This document shows positions 1-8,004 of a stretch of 64,000 nucleotides of DNA, one piece after another (position 1 is the stretch's first letter; every line of letters begins with the position of its first letter). Where the stretch lies: assembly GCF_014650495.1 (NCBI RefSeq), contig NZ_BMVB01000010.1:168307-232306 (forward strand). Reading direction: 5' to 3'. The notes beneath the pieces are model-generated. The model worked only from the letters and a program-made list of their open reading frames with translations. It searched no databases and was not told the origin of the DNA. The stretch comes from Streptomyces cinnamoneus. Lineage in GTDB: Bacteria > Actinomycetota > Actinomycetes > Streptomycetales > Streptomycetaceae. The position numbers and the translations under genes are program-made.

Positions 1-122
1 GTTCATTGTGGCGGGTGCCCGCCGGGCGCCGCCGAGGCGGGCGCCGGCACGGCGGGGACGCGCCCGCCACGTGACGTGGGCCTCATCCCGGACGCGCGCC
101 TCACCTTCCGTACCCCCGGTGG

Positions 123-136
123 CTACCGTTCGGTAG
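123..136. promoter_or_regulatory. TetR-like inverted repeat upstream of aldehyde dehydrogenase
   Basis: CTACCG-TT-CGGTAG is a perfect 6-bp inverted repeat centred about 55 bp upstream of the ATG at 186. Dyads of this size are typical TetR-family operators. No TetR gene lies nearby in the window, so any regulator would be encoded to the left of base 1. The call rests on symmetry and position only. Confidence 0.4.
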
Positions 137-185
137 GAAGCGCCAATTCCCCGCCCCGACCGTGCACCGAGAGCGGAGATCATCC

Positions 186-1763
186 ATGGCACCCACCTTC
201 ACGCCCCCCGCTGCCCCCACCCTCGTCCTCAAACCGGGCACCGAGTGGGCCACGGCCTGGCAGCGCTGCCGGGCCGCCGCCCCGGAGGCGTTCCGGGAGG
301 AGCGCGTCCTCAACCTCTGGGGCGGCACCTGGCAGGCCGACGGCAGCCCGCTTCCCGCCGTCACCCCCGTCGACGGCACTCCCGTGCCCGGCCCGCCCCG
401 CCTCGATCCGGCGACGGCCCGCCGGGCCGTACGCGCCGCACTGGACCAGCACCGCGCCTGGGGGCGGCTGCCGCTGGGCGAACGCAAGGCGCGCGTCGGG
501 GCGGCGCTCGACGCCCTCGCCGAGCACAGCGAGCTCCTCTCCCTCCTCCTCGTCTGGGAGATCGGCAAGCCGTGGCGGCTGGCCCGGGCGGACGTGGACC
601 GCGCGATCGACGGCGTGCGGTGGTACGTGGCGGAGATCGACCGGATGGTCGAGGGCCGCGGCCCGCTCCCCGGTCCCGTCAGCAACATCGCCAGCTGGAA
701 CTACCCCATGAGCGTGCTCGTCCACGCCATGCTCGTCCAGGCACTGGCCGGCAACGCGGTGATCGCGAAGACGCCCACGGACGGCGGCCTGTCCTGCCTG
801 ACCCTGGCCTGCGCCCTCGCCACCCGCGAAGGACTGCCGCTCACGCTGGTCAGCGGCAGCGGCGGCGAGCTGTCGGAGGCGCTCGTACGGGCCCCGGAGA
901 TCGGCTGCGTGTCGTTCGTCGGCGGCCGCGACACCGGCGCGCGGGTCGCCACCGCGGTCGCGGACCTGGGCAAGCGCCACATCCTGGAACAGGAGGGCCT
1001 CAACACCTGGGGCTTGTGGAACTTCACCGGCTGGGACGCCTTCGCCCCGCAGATCCGCAAGACCTTCGACTACGCGAAGCAGCGCTGCACGGCGTACCCG
1101 CGGTTCGTCGTCCAGCGGTCGGCGTTCGCCGACTTCCTCGCGCACTACCTGCCCGCGGTGCGCGAGGTGACCCTGGGCCACCCGCTGGCCGTGTCCGACC
1201 CGTCCGAGCCCCTGCCCGAACTGGACTTCGGCCCGCTGATCAACGCGGCGAAGGCCAAGGAGCTGAACGACCAGGTGGCGGAGGCGGTGGACCGCGGTGC
1301 GATCCCCCTGTACCGCGGTGAGCCGGCCGCCGGCCGCTTCCTCCCCGGCCAGGACACGAGCGCCTACGTCCCGCCCGTCACCCTCCTCAACCCGCCGCCG
1401 GCCTCGCCGCTGCACCACGCGGAGCCGTTCGGCCCGGTCGACACGATCGTGCTGGTCGACACCGAGTCCGAGCTGCTCGCCGCGATGAACGCCAGCAACG
1501 GTGCCCTCGTCGCCACCCTCTCGTGCGACGACGCGGCGACGTACGAGCGGCTGGCCCCGCAGATCCGCGCGTTCAAGGTCGGCCACGGCACGCCGCGCTC
1601 ACGCGGCGACCGCGACGAGCTGTTCGGCGGCTTCGGTGCCTCGTGGCGGGGTGCGTTCGTGGGAGGGGAACTGCTGGTGAGGGCGGTGACGCAGGGGGCG
1701 TCGGGTGCGCCGGGGGAGGAACGTGTGCCGGGGAACTTCCCCGACTACCACCTGATGCCGTAG
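186..1763 (+). CDS. Aldehyde dehydrogenase family protein
   Basis: This 525-residue protein is an NAD(P)-dependent aldehyde dehydrogenase of the cytosol that would oxidise an aldehyde to an acid; the substrate is not evident. The cofactor-binding region shows NIASWNYPMS near residue 160, followed by a KTP motif. The general-base region reads LEQEG (Glu268 and Glu270), and the nucleophile is Cys301 in KQRCTAYP. The surroundings of both catalytic residues depart from the common ELGGK and GQxC patterns, so it belongs to a divergent subfamily. The start is the ATG at 186, preceded by a GAGCGGAGA ribosome site; an in-frame GTG at 162 would add 8 residues. A TetR-like dyad lies upstream. Its last codons are duplicated just after the stop. 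Confidence 0.85.
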   Translation: MAPTFTPPAAPTLVLKPGTEWATAWQRCRAAAPEAFREERVLNLWGGTWQADGSPLPAVTPVDGTPVPGPPRLDPATARRAVRAALDQHRAWGRLPLGERKARVGAALDALAEHSELLSLLLVWEIGKPWRLARADVDRAIDGVRWYVAEIDRMVEGRGPLPGPVSNIASWNYPMSVLVHAMLVQALAGNAVIAKTPTDGGLSCLTLACALATREGLPLTLVSGSGGELSEALVRAPEIGCVSFVGGRDTGARVATAVADLGKRHILEQEGLNTWGLWNFTGWDAFAPQIRKTFDYAKQRCTAYPRFVVQRSAFADFLAHYLPAVREVTLGHPLAVSDPSEPLPELDFGPLINAAKAKELNDQVAEAVDRGAIPLYRGEPAAGRFLPGQDTSAYVPPVTLLNPPPASPLHHAEPFGPVDTIVLVDTESELLAAMNASNGALVATLSCDDAATYERLAPQIRAFKVGHGTPRSRGDRDELFGGFGASWRGAFVGGELLVRAVTQGASGAPGEERVPGNFPDYHLMP

Positions 1764-1792
1764 TCGTCCTACCACCTCGTGCCATAGCCGTC
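1745..1792. repeat. 24-bp tandem duplication across the ALDH stop codon
   Basis: Two imperfect copies of a 24-bp unit (1745-1768 and 1769-1792, 20 of 24 bases identical) begin with CTACCACCT. The first copy encodes the last codons and stop of the aldehyde dehydrogenase (YHLMP-stop). The second would encode YHLVP-stop and is now untranslated. It looks like an old slipped-strand duplication reaching the end of the convergent DUF2254 gene. Confidence 0.7.
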
Positions 1793-3122
1793 ATCCGATG
1801 CCCTGACGGTCCGGCTCCAGGGCGAAGCCCCGGTCGGCCGCCTCGTGCACCGTGCGCTCCACGGCCTGTTCCAGGAGCGTGCGGTGCCGCTCCAGCGGGG
1901 CCCGCCGCCCGGCCGGGGCCAGTCGTTCGAGGTCCTCCAGGGCGGCCACCAGCCGCCGGGTGACCTGGGGACTGTCCACGGCGCAGCCCCGGATCTCGGC
2001 GAAGCCGAGGTCGACGAGGTCGGCCCATTCCGGCAGGTCCTGCACCAGCCGGACCGCGCCCTTGCGGTCGCAGTGGTGCAGGGCCCCGAGCGGCCGCTCG
2101 GCGACGGCTGCCAGGAACTGCACGATCCGGTCCAGGCACTGCACGGCGGTCGTCGGGTCGTTGACGGCGGGGGAGAGGGCGCGCTGGGCGATGTCCGACA
2201 GCTGCCGCAGCCCGAACCCCAGGTCCTGGTGGAACGTCCGCTCGACCCCGACCGAGACGGTGTACCGCAGGGCCCGGTGCGGCGGTGCGGCGGCACCGCC
2301 GTGCACGGCCAGCACCGGGGTGCCGGGGACGATGAAGTCCCCGATGCGGGGGATGAGCCGCAGGACGACGCCCTGCCGCTGTGCCGCCCGCACGAGCCGC
2401 GCGATGTGCACGTCGCGCAGCACCCCGGCCCGCCCGCGGTGCGGAACCTCCGCCCCCGCGGCCGGGAGCTCCGGCGGCCCGGCGGCGGCGACCCCGTAGC
2501 GGTCCAGCGCGCGGAAGGACTCGCGGGTGATCCGGTCGACGACGTGGCTGACCCGCATCAGCCGCAGGGTCGAGTTCACGTAGGCGACGAACAGCCCGAG
2601 GCTCAGCAGCACCATCAGCACGCACATCATGCTGGACACCACCGGCACCGTGGAGACGGTCCGCGGGTCGTCGTTCCCCTCGTACGAAGCCTGCACCAGC
2701 AGCGCGAACAGGAACGTCGCCAGGAAGACGGCGAAGGTGCACTTCGTGATCCGGCTGCGCACGTACAGGCGCACGACGCGAGGGGACATCTGGCCGCCGG
2801 CCATCTGCAGGGCGACCAGGGAGATGGAGAAGACCACGCCGATGAAGGTCAGCATGGCCGACCCGACCGTCGTGATGATCGTCTTCGTGTCGTCGGCGAG
2901 GGCGATGAGCGACTCGATCTCGCCGTAGTCCCCGGCCTTCCGCAGCTCCCGGACGAGGAGGTTGTCGAGCTCCAGCACCCCCAGGGCCAGCAGCGCCGCC
3001 CCCACCAGCCCCGCCGTCGGCGTGAACCAGAACGTGTCCCGCAGGTGCTCCCGCAAGGGCGAGAGGGGCCGCGGCCGGCGCCGGACCGCGCCCGCCGGGG
3101 GAGAGTGTCCCTCAATGCCCAT
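1791..3122 (-). CDS. DUF2254 family membrane protein
   Basis: The 443-residue product matches the uncharacterised DUF2254 family. An N-terminal part carries about four predicted membrane helices: residues 30-50, a segment in the AMLTFIGVVFSISLVALQ area, one in FAVFLATFLFALLVQ, and one in MMCVLMVLLSLGLFVAYV. The soluble C-terminal domain contains the conserved stretch ERTFHQDLGFGLRQLSDIA followed by RALSPAVNDPTTAVQ, which is diagnostic for the family. Function is unknown, although it sits in the plasma membrane. The ATG at 3122 is preceded by AAGG. The gene converges with the aldehyde dehydrogenase with under 30 bp between stops and diverges from the tRNA-Leu. Confidence 0.85.
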   Translation of the reverse strand: MGIEGHSPPAGAVRRRPRPLSPLREHLRDTFWFTPTAGLVGAALLALGVLELDNLLVRELRKAGDYGEIESLIALADDTKTIITTVGSAMLTFIGVVFSISLVALQMAGGQMSPRVVRLYVRSRITKCTFAVFLATFLFALLVQASYEGNDDPRTVSTVPVVSSMMCVLMVLLSLGLFVAYVNSTLRLMRVSHVVDRITRESFRALDRYGVAAAGPPELPAAGAEVPHRGRAGVLRDVHIARLVRAAQRQGVVLRLIPRIGDFIVPGTPVLAVHGGAAAPPHRALRYTVSVGVERTFHQDLGFGLRQLSDIAQRALSPAVNDPTTAVQCLDRIVQFLAAVAERPLGALHHCDRKGAVRLVQDLPEWADLVDLGFAEIRGCAVDSPQVTRRLVAALEDLERLAPAGRRAPLERHRTLLEQAVERTVHEAADRGFALEPDRQGIG

Positions 3123-3154
3123 GAATGGACCTTATGCCTCGCGCGAATACCCTG

Positions 3155-3184
3155 GTGAGAGGCACTCCGAAACCTTGATAGAGT
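3155..3184 (+). promoter_or_regulatory. Putative HrdB-type promoter of tRNA-Leu
   Basis: GTGAGA (3155-3160) and TAGAGT (3179-3184) are separated by 18 bp and fit the loose Streptomyces housekeeping promoter pattern. The predicted start, near 3191, lies about 38 bp before the mature tRNA. Confidence 0.45.
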
Positions 3185-3228
3185 TATCCATGTCGCCGCG
3201 GGGAACACCCCGCCAAGACAAACACCTA

Positions 3229-3316
3229 GTCCGGGTGGCGGAATGGCAGACGCGCTAGCTTGAGGTGCTAGTGCCCTTTATCGGGCGTGGGGGTTCAAGT
3301 CCCCCCTCGGACACCA
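3229..3316 (+). tRNA. tRNA-Leu (anticodon GAG)
   Basis: The acceptor stem GTCCGGG pairs with CTCGGAC (one G-T wobble), followed by discriminator A and an encoded CCA at 3314-3316. The anticodon stem CTAGC/GCTAG encloses the loop TTGAGGT, giving anticodon GAG, which reads CUC/CUU leucine codons. The long variable arm (GTGCCCTTTATCGGGC) marks it as a class II tRNA. The T arm carries GGTTCAAGTCC. The gene lies at the left border of the bisindole cluster. Confidence 0.97.
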
Positions 3317-3330
3317 GTAAGACCAGATGA

Positions 3331-3354
3331 AACCCCAGCTCAGCTGGGGTTTTT
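3331..3354 (+). terminator. Rho-independent terminator of tRNA-Leu
   Basis: AACCCCAGC (3331-3339) pairs perfectly with GCTGGGGTT (3343-3351) across a 3-nt loop, followed by a run of T residues. This is a textbook intrinsic terminator 15 bp after the tRNA. It should insulate the downstream monooxygenase genes from tRNA transcription. Confidence 0.9.
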
Positions 3355-3490
3355 CTGTTTTTCCGGGCCGCCCGCGTCCGCCCTCCGTCCCGTCCGTGGC
3401 CAACACGGCCCCATTGAGCCGTGACCCCCCTTCCCACACGATGAGGGCAGGCAGCGGCGTCGGCCGCTGGTGGGTAGGGGGGAGACGACC

Positions 3491-5044
3491 ATGCATGACT
3501 ACCGCGACGTCGTGGTCATAGGGGCCGGGCCCACCGGTCTGGCGGTGGCGGTGGGGTTACGGCAGTACGGGGTGGACGTCTGCGTCGTCGAGAAGGCCGG
3601 GCGGGGGAAGCGGGAGGCGCGGGCCGGGATCATCTGGCAGCGGGCGCTGGAGGTGCTGGGGGACCTCGGGTGCGTCGAGGACGTGGTCCGGGAAGGGCTG
3701 CTGCTGCGGCACGTGGAGATGTACGCCGGCGGGCGGCAGGCCGGGGGGATGACCTTCGCGTGCGGTGCGACCGCCCATCCGCATCCCCTGTCGATCGAGC
3801 AGGACGCCGTCGAGCGGCTGCTCGGCGAGCGGCTCGCGGCGGTGGGCGGCGAGGTGGAGTGGTCCACGGAGGCCGTGGCGGTGCGCACGGGTCAGGACGG
3901 TGCCGAGGTCGACGTGCGCGGGCCGGACGGCCGCCTGCGGACCGTGCGGTGCGCCTGGGTTGTCGGGTGCGAAGGGGCGCACAGTGTGGTGCGCAAGGGG
4001 CTCGGCATCCCGTTCGAGGGCGCACGGCGGCCGAATCTCCAGTGCGTGCAGCTCAACGCCGTCCCCACGTGGAAGTACCCCTACGCCGACGACCGCACCC
4101 GGTTCTTCCTCGAACGCGGCGCGTCCCTCGGCGTGTCCCCCCGGCCCGGCGGCGGCAACCGGTTCTTCTGCTTCCTCACCGACCCGGACCCCTCCGTCGA
4201 GCGGCCTCCCGGCCTCGACGAGATGCGGACCCTGATCGCCCGCACCGCGCACGACCCCGGCGTGCGGCTGGCCCCCACCGAGCCGCCCTGGGCCAACCGG
4301 GCCCGCTTCCACGACCGCGTGGCCGGGTCGTTGCGCGAGGGGCGGGCGCTGCTCGCCGGGGACAGCGCGCACCTGTGGGCGCCCATCGGCGGGCACGGGC
4401 TCAACACCGGGCTGCGCGGCGCGCACAACCTCGCCTGGAAGCTGGCGGCCGCCCTCCACGGCTGGGCGGCCGACCCGTACGCCCTGCTCGACACCTATGC
4501 CACCGAGCAGCGGCTCACCGCGCAGAAGGTCATGCGGGCGATGCGTCACAACATCCTGGAGCTGCCGCCGGGCCGCCTCGCCCTCCTCGGGATCCGCCTC
4601 GCGGGCCCGTACCTGACCCGCAGCCAGTGGTTCGGCGACCGCATCCGGGCGATGCTCAGCGACCTCTCGATGCACCACCGCGAAAGCGCCCTGTCCGAGG
4701 GACGGGCCGGCGACCGGCTGCCCGACGTGACCGTCACGGTGGACGGGCGTCGCTGCCGGCTGCACGAGCTCCTCTCCTACGGCCGCTGGACCCTGCTCGT
4801 CGCTCCCGGCGCGGCCCGGCGCGGCGTGGACGTCGCCCGGCTGCACGCGGTGACCGGTGCGTACGCCATGCCCGTCGAGCTGTTCCGGCCGCGCCTGGAT
4901 CCCGGCGGCCCGGCGGGGGAGGCGCCGCGCCTGCCCGGTACGGCGTTGGTGCTGGTGCGGCCCGACCGCCACATCGGGCTGGCCTGCGACAGCGTCACCG
5001 AGCTGGAAACGTACATTCGGCGCTGGTTCGTACGAAAAGGCTAA
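3491..5044 (+). CDS. FAD-dependent aromatic monooxygenase (first of a tandem pair)
   Basis: This 517-residue flavoprotein belongs to the PheA/TfdB-like class A aromatic hydroxylases, which use NAD(P)H and O2 to hydroxylate or epoxidise aromatic substrates. Visible motifs are GAGPTG at residues 11-16 (FAD ADP-binding), CEGAHSVVRK in the middle (DG-type motif), and GDSAHLWAPIGGHGLNTG near residue 290 (second FAD motif), followed by a thioredoxin-like C-terminal domain. The ATG at 3491 follows GGGGGGAGACGACC. Codon 23 is TTA (3557-3559), which in Streptomyces needs the bldA tRNA, so expression may be tied to development. It is a clear paralogue of the next gene, 120 bp downstream, and faces the RebODCP-like operon. 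I infer it modifies the bisindole product. Confidence 0.88.
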   Translation: MHDYRDVVVIGAGPTGLAVAVGLRQYGVDVCVVEKAGRGKREARAGIIWQRALEVLGDLGCVEDVVREGLLLRHVEMYAGGRQAGGMTFACGATAHPHPLSIEQDAVERLLGERLAAVGGEVEWSTEAVAVRTGQDGAEVDVRGPDGRLRTVRCAWVVGCEGAHSVVRKGLGIPFEGARRPNLQCVQLNAVPTWKYPYADDRTRFFLERGASLGVSPRPGGGNRFFCFLTDPDPSVERPPGLDEMRTLIARTAHDPGVRLAPTEPPWANRARFHDRVAGSLREGRALLAGDSAHLWAPIGGHGLNTGLRGAHNLAWKLAAALHGWAADPYALLDTYATEQRLTAQKVMRAMRHNILELPPGRLALLGIRLAGPYLTRSQWFGDRIRAMLSDLSMHHRESALSEGRAGDRLPDVTVTVDGRRCRLHELLSYGRWTLLVAPGAARRGVDVARLHAVTGAYAMPVELFRPRLDPGGPAGEAPRLPGTALVLVRPDRHIGLACDSVTELETYIRRWFVRKG

Positions 5045-5122
5045 TGTCACGGCATAGGCGCCATTGATCCCCCACCCCCTCATCGCCGACCATGAAGGCG
5101 GACGGACGACGGATGCAGGGGA

Positions 5123-5139
5123 GGGTGGCGCAGCCACCC
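5123..5139 (+). promoter_or_regulatory. Perfect hairpin between the paired monooxygenase genes
   Basis: GGGTGGC-GCA-GCCACCC forms a 7-bp stem with a 3-nt loop, 25 bp before the second monooxygenase start and just ahead of its ribosome site. It has no T tract. It could stabilise or process the bicistronic mRNA or attenuate it. The role is inferred from position only. Confidence 0.4.
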
Positions 5140-5164
5140 ATCGTTCAGCACGGGGGAGACGACG

Positions 5165-6757
5165 ATGAGTGACTTCTGCCGGGACGTCGTGGTCATCGGG
5201 GGCGGCCCCACCGGGCTCGCCCTGGCCATTGCGTTGCGCCAGTACGGGCTGGACGTGGTCGTGCTGGAGAAGGAGCCCAGCAGCAAACGCGAGGTGCGCG
5301 CCAGCGTCATCTGGCAGCGGGCCCTGGAGATCCTCCGCGACCTCGGCTGCGCGGACCGCTTCCTGGAGCAGGGGCTGAGCCTGCGCCAGGCCGAGGTCTA
5401 CGTCAAGGGGCGGCGCGTCGGCGGCCATGCCACGGGCGTGTCCGGCACGGCCTTCCCCCAGCCGCTGGCCATCGAGCAGATCGCCATCGAGCGCCTGCTG
5501 GTCGAGCGGCTGGGGGAGCTGGGGACCGACGTGCGCTGGGACGTGGAGGCGGTGGCCCTGCGCCTGGGGGCGGACGGCGCCGAGGTCGACGTGCGCGGCC
5601 CCGACGAGCGGGTGCAGACGATCGGCTGCCGCTGGGTCGTCGGCTGCGAGGGCGCCCACAGCCTCGTGCGCAAGACGATGAACGTCCCCTTCGAGGGCGA
5701 GCGCCGCATCGATCTGCAGGCCGTGCAGATCAACGCCAAGCCGGACTGGAAGTTCCCCTGCGCCGACGACACCACCTACTTCTTCCTGGAGCGCCGCGTC
5801 TGCCTCATCGCCTCGCCCCGGCCCGGCGGCGGCTACCGCTTCTTCAGCTTCCTCGACGACCCCGACCCCCAGCGCGTGACGCCCCCCGACGTCGACGAGA
5901 TGCGCGACCTCGTCGCCCGGGCCACGCACGACCCCGGCACGCGCCTCGTGCCCACCGTCCCGCCCTGGTACAACCGGGCCCGCTTCCACGACCGCATCGC
6001 CGCCTCGCTGCGCGTGGGACCGGCCATGCTCGCCGGGGACAGCGGCCACATGTGGGCGCCGATCGGCGGCCGCGGCCTCAACACCGGCCTGCGCGGGGCG
6101 CACAACCTCGGCTGGAAGCTCGCCGCCGTGCACCACGGCTGGGCCGCCGACACCCTGCTCGACACCTATTCCGGCGAACAGCGCCACACCGCGCAGGAAG
6201 TGATGCGCCAGATGCGGCGCAACGTCATGGAGCTGCCGCCCTCGGCGCTCACCCTGGCCGGCATGCGCGTCCTCGGCCCGGCGCTGCTCGCCAGCGACCG
6301 GATCCACCGGCGCGGGCGGGTGATCCTCAGCGAGCTCGGCCGGCACCACCGCACGAGCGAGCTGTCCACCGACGAGCCCGGGCGCCAAGCCGCCGGCGGA
6401 CGACGGGCGCTACGGGCCGGTGACCGGCTGCCCGACGTGCCGGTCACCCACGGCGGGCGCGAGCGCCGGCTGCACGACCTCCTCTCCTACGACCGCTGGA
6501 CCCTGCTGGAGGTCCCCGACCGGCAGCCGGCGGGCGACGCCACCGAGGAACTGCGCCGCATCATCGGACGCTTCCCCGTCCCGGCCGAGGTGCACCGCGT
6601 CGAGCCGGCCCAGGGCGGCACCCGCGGCTCCGGCCGACTGCCGCGCGGCACCCTGCTCCTGGTCCGGCCCGACGGCCACATCGGGCTGCGCGTCGGTGCC
6701 GCCGACCGTCCGTCGCTGGACGCCTACCTGGACCGCTGGTTCGTCCGCAAGAGCTAG
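5165..6757 (+). CDS. FAD-dependent aromatic monooxygenase (second of a tandem pair)
   Basis: The 530-residue product is a class A flavin monooxygenase closely related to its upstream neighbour. They share VVVIG(A/G)GPTGLA, IWQRALE, CEGAHS-VRK, GDS-H-WAPIGG, GLNTGLRGAHNL and the C-terminal RWFVRK ending. It carries an extra stretch near residues 400-415 (SELSTDEPGRQAAGG), between the catalytic part and the thioredoxin-like tail. The leader GGGGGAGACGACG before the ATG nearly copies the one before the first gene, so the duplication included the ribosome site. It has no TTA codon. Its TAG stop and that of the convergent P450 share the tetranucleotide CTAG at 6754-6757. A role in late oxidation of the bisindole scaffold is inferred from context. 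Confidence 0.88.
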   Translation: MSDFCRDVVVIGGGPTGLALAIALRQYGLDVVVLEKEPSSKREVRASVIWQRALEILRDLGCADRFLEQGLSLRQAEVYVKGRRVGGHATGVSGTAFPQPLAIEQIAIERLLVERLGELGTDVRWDVEAVALRLGADGAEVDVRGPDERVQTIGCRWVVGCEGAHSLVRKTMNVPFEGERRIDLQAVQINAKPDWKFPCADDTTYFFLERRVCLIASPRPGGGYRFFSFLDDPDPQRVTPPDVDEMRDLVARATHDPGTRLVPTVPPWYNRARFHDRIAASLRVGPAMLAGDSGHMWAPIGGRGLNTGLRGAHNLGWKLAAVHHGWAADTLLDTYSGEQRHTAQEVMRQMRRNVMELPPSALTLAGMRVLGPALLASDRIHRRGRVILSELGRHHRTSELSTDEPGRQAAGGRRALRAGDRLPDVPVTHGGRERRLHDLLSYDRWTLLEVPDRQPAGDATEELRRIIGRFPVPAEVHRVEPAQGGTRGSGRLPRGTLLLVRPDGHIGLRVGAADRPSLDAYLDRWFVRKS

Positions 6758-8004
6758 CCGGCGCCACCCGCCGGCGCCCCGGCCGCCCCCGTGCGGACCG
6801 GCATCCGTGCCGGGCCGTGGAAGACCAGATCGTCGGCGTACCGCACCGGTTCGTCCGCCAGGGCGAGCCGGGGCAGGCCGCGCAGCAGCTCACCCAGCCC
6901 GATCTCCGCCTCCGCGCGGGCCAGCGGCGCCCCGACGCAGTAGTGGATGCCCATCCCGAAGCCGGTGTTCCGGCGCGCGTCGCGGTGGACGTCCAGGCGG
7001 TCGGGGGCCTCGAAGTGCGCGGGGTCGCGGTTGGCCGAGCCGAGGACGAGCGTGACCTTGTCGCCCCGCGGGATGCGCCGCCCCGCGATCTCGTCGTCCT
7101 CCCGCGCCCACCGGTTGATCATCTGCACCGGCGAGTCGTAGCGCACCAGCTCCTCCACCGCGCCCCGCAGCAACTCCGGCCGCTTCCGTACGAGATCGAG
7201 CTGGTCGGGGTGGGCGAACAGGGCCAGCAACCCCTTGGCCACCAGGTTGGTGGTCGTCTCGTGGCCCGCCGTCAGGAGGTGGATGCACGTGCCGACCAGC
7301 ACGTCGTCGCCCAGCGGCAACCGCTCCTCCGCGTCCAGCATCGCCGCGATCAGATCCGACGCGTTCGGGCTGCGCCCGGCCCGGCGGCGGGCCAGCTCGG
7401 CACGGAAGTACGCCTCCAATTCCCGGGCCGCGGCGTCCGCCAGGCGGTACGCATCGGCCCGCCGCGCCACGCGCGAGCTGGTGGCCTGCTGCAGGTCCAC
7501 CGCCTGCGCCCGGAACCACGGGCGGTCCTCGCGCGGCACGCCCAGCAGCTCGCTGATGACCAGGATGGGAAAGGGCGCGGCGAACCGGTCGACCAGGTCG
7601 GCGGTGGGCGTAGCAGCCAGCTCCGCCGTCAGCTCGGCAGCCAGCTGCCGGATCCGGGGGCGCAGGCCGTCCACGATGCGCGGCGTGAACGCCTTGGCCA
7701 CCAGCGCGCGCACCCGGGTGTGCTCCGGCGGGTCCATGAACACCATCCAGTTGGCGGTGGTCCGCCGCAGGTGCGGGCACTCCTGCGGCAGCCGGGCGGG
7801 CAGCGCCCCGCGCCCGTAGGCCCGGCTGGTCAGGACCCGCGCCACGTCGTCGTGGCGGAAGAGGTACCACGCGTCCTCGGCCCGGTGGACGGGGTCGGCC
7901 TCGCGGTAGCGCCGGTAGAGGGGGTACGGATCGGGCAGCGGCACGTCCGCCGTCCGGAAGGGGGGCAGTCCCTTCAGGGCCTGCCCGCTCGGCTGTCCGC
8001 TCAT
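6754..8004 (-). CDS. rebP: Cytochrome P450, RebP/StaP-like
   Basis: The 416-residue enzyme is a bacterial class I P450. The I helix carries AGHETT (247-252), the K helix EELVR (284-288), and the heme loop FGMGIHYCVG (349-358) has Cys356 as thiolate ligand. In indolocarbazole pathways the RebP/StaP P450 makes the intramolecular aryl-aryl C-C bond of chromopyrrolic acid, working with the RebC/StaC partner; I assign that role because it is the last gene of an O-D-C-P operon. The ATG at 8004 overlaps the stop of the RebC-like gene (TGATG), implying translational coupling. An upstream in-frame extension is not supported because it lies inside the neighbour. No ferredoxin or reductase gene is adjacent, so redox partners must be supplied in trans. 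Confidence 0.88.
   Translation of the reverse strand: MSGQPSGQALKGLPPFRTADVPLPDPYPLYRRYREADPVHRAEDAWYLFRHDDVARVLTSRAYGRGALPARLPQECPHLRRTTANWMVFMDPPEHTRVRALVAKAFTPRIVDGLRPRIRQLAAELTAELAATPTADLVDRFAAPFPILVISELLGVPREDRPWFRAQAVDLQQATSSRVARRADAYRLADAAARELEAYFRAELARRRAGRSPNASDLIAAMLDAEERLPLGDDVLVGTCIHLLTAGHETTTNLVAKGLLALFAHPDQLDLVRKRPELLRGAVEELVRYDSPVQMINRWAREDDEIAGRRIPRGDKVTLVLGSANRDPAHFEAPDRLDVHRDARRNTGFGMGIHYCVGAPLARAEAEIGLGELLRGLPRLALADEPVRYADDLVFHGPARMPVRTGAAGAPAGGAG

Noticed and set aside
3557..6388. Minus-strand open frame of about 943 codons opposite the two monooxygenase genes
   Set aside because: It is a GC-skew shadow of real plus-strand genes: the translation is Arg/Gly/Ala/Pro/His-rich with no family motifs, while both plus-strand frames show full flavoprotein signatures.
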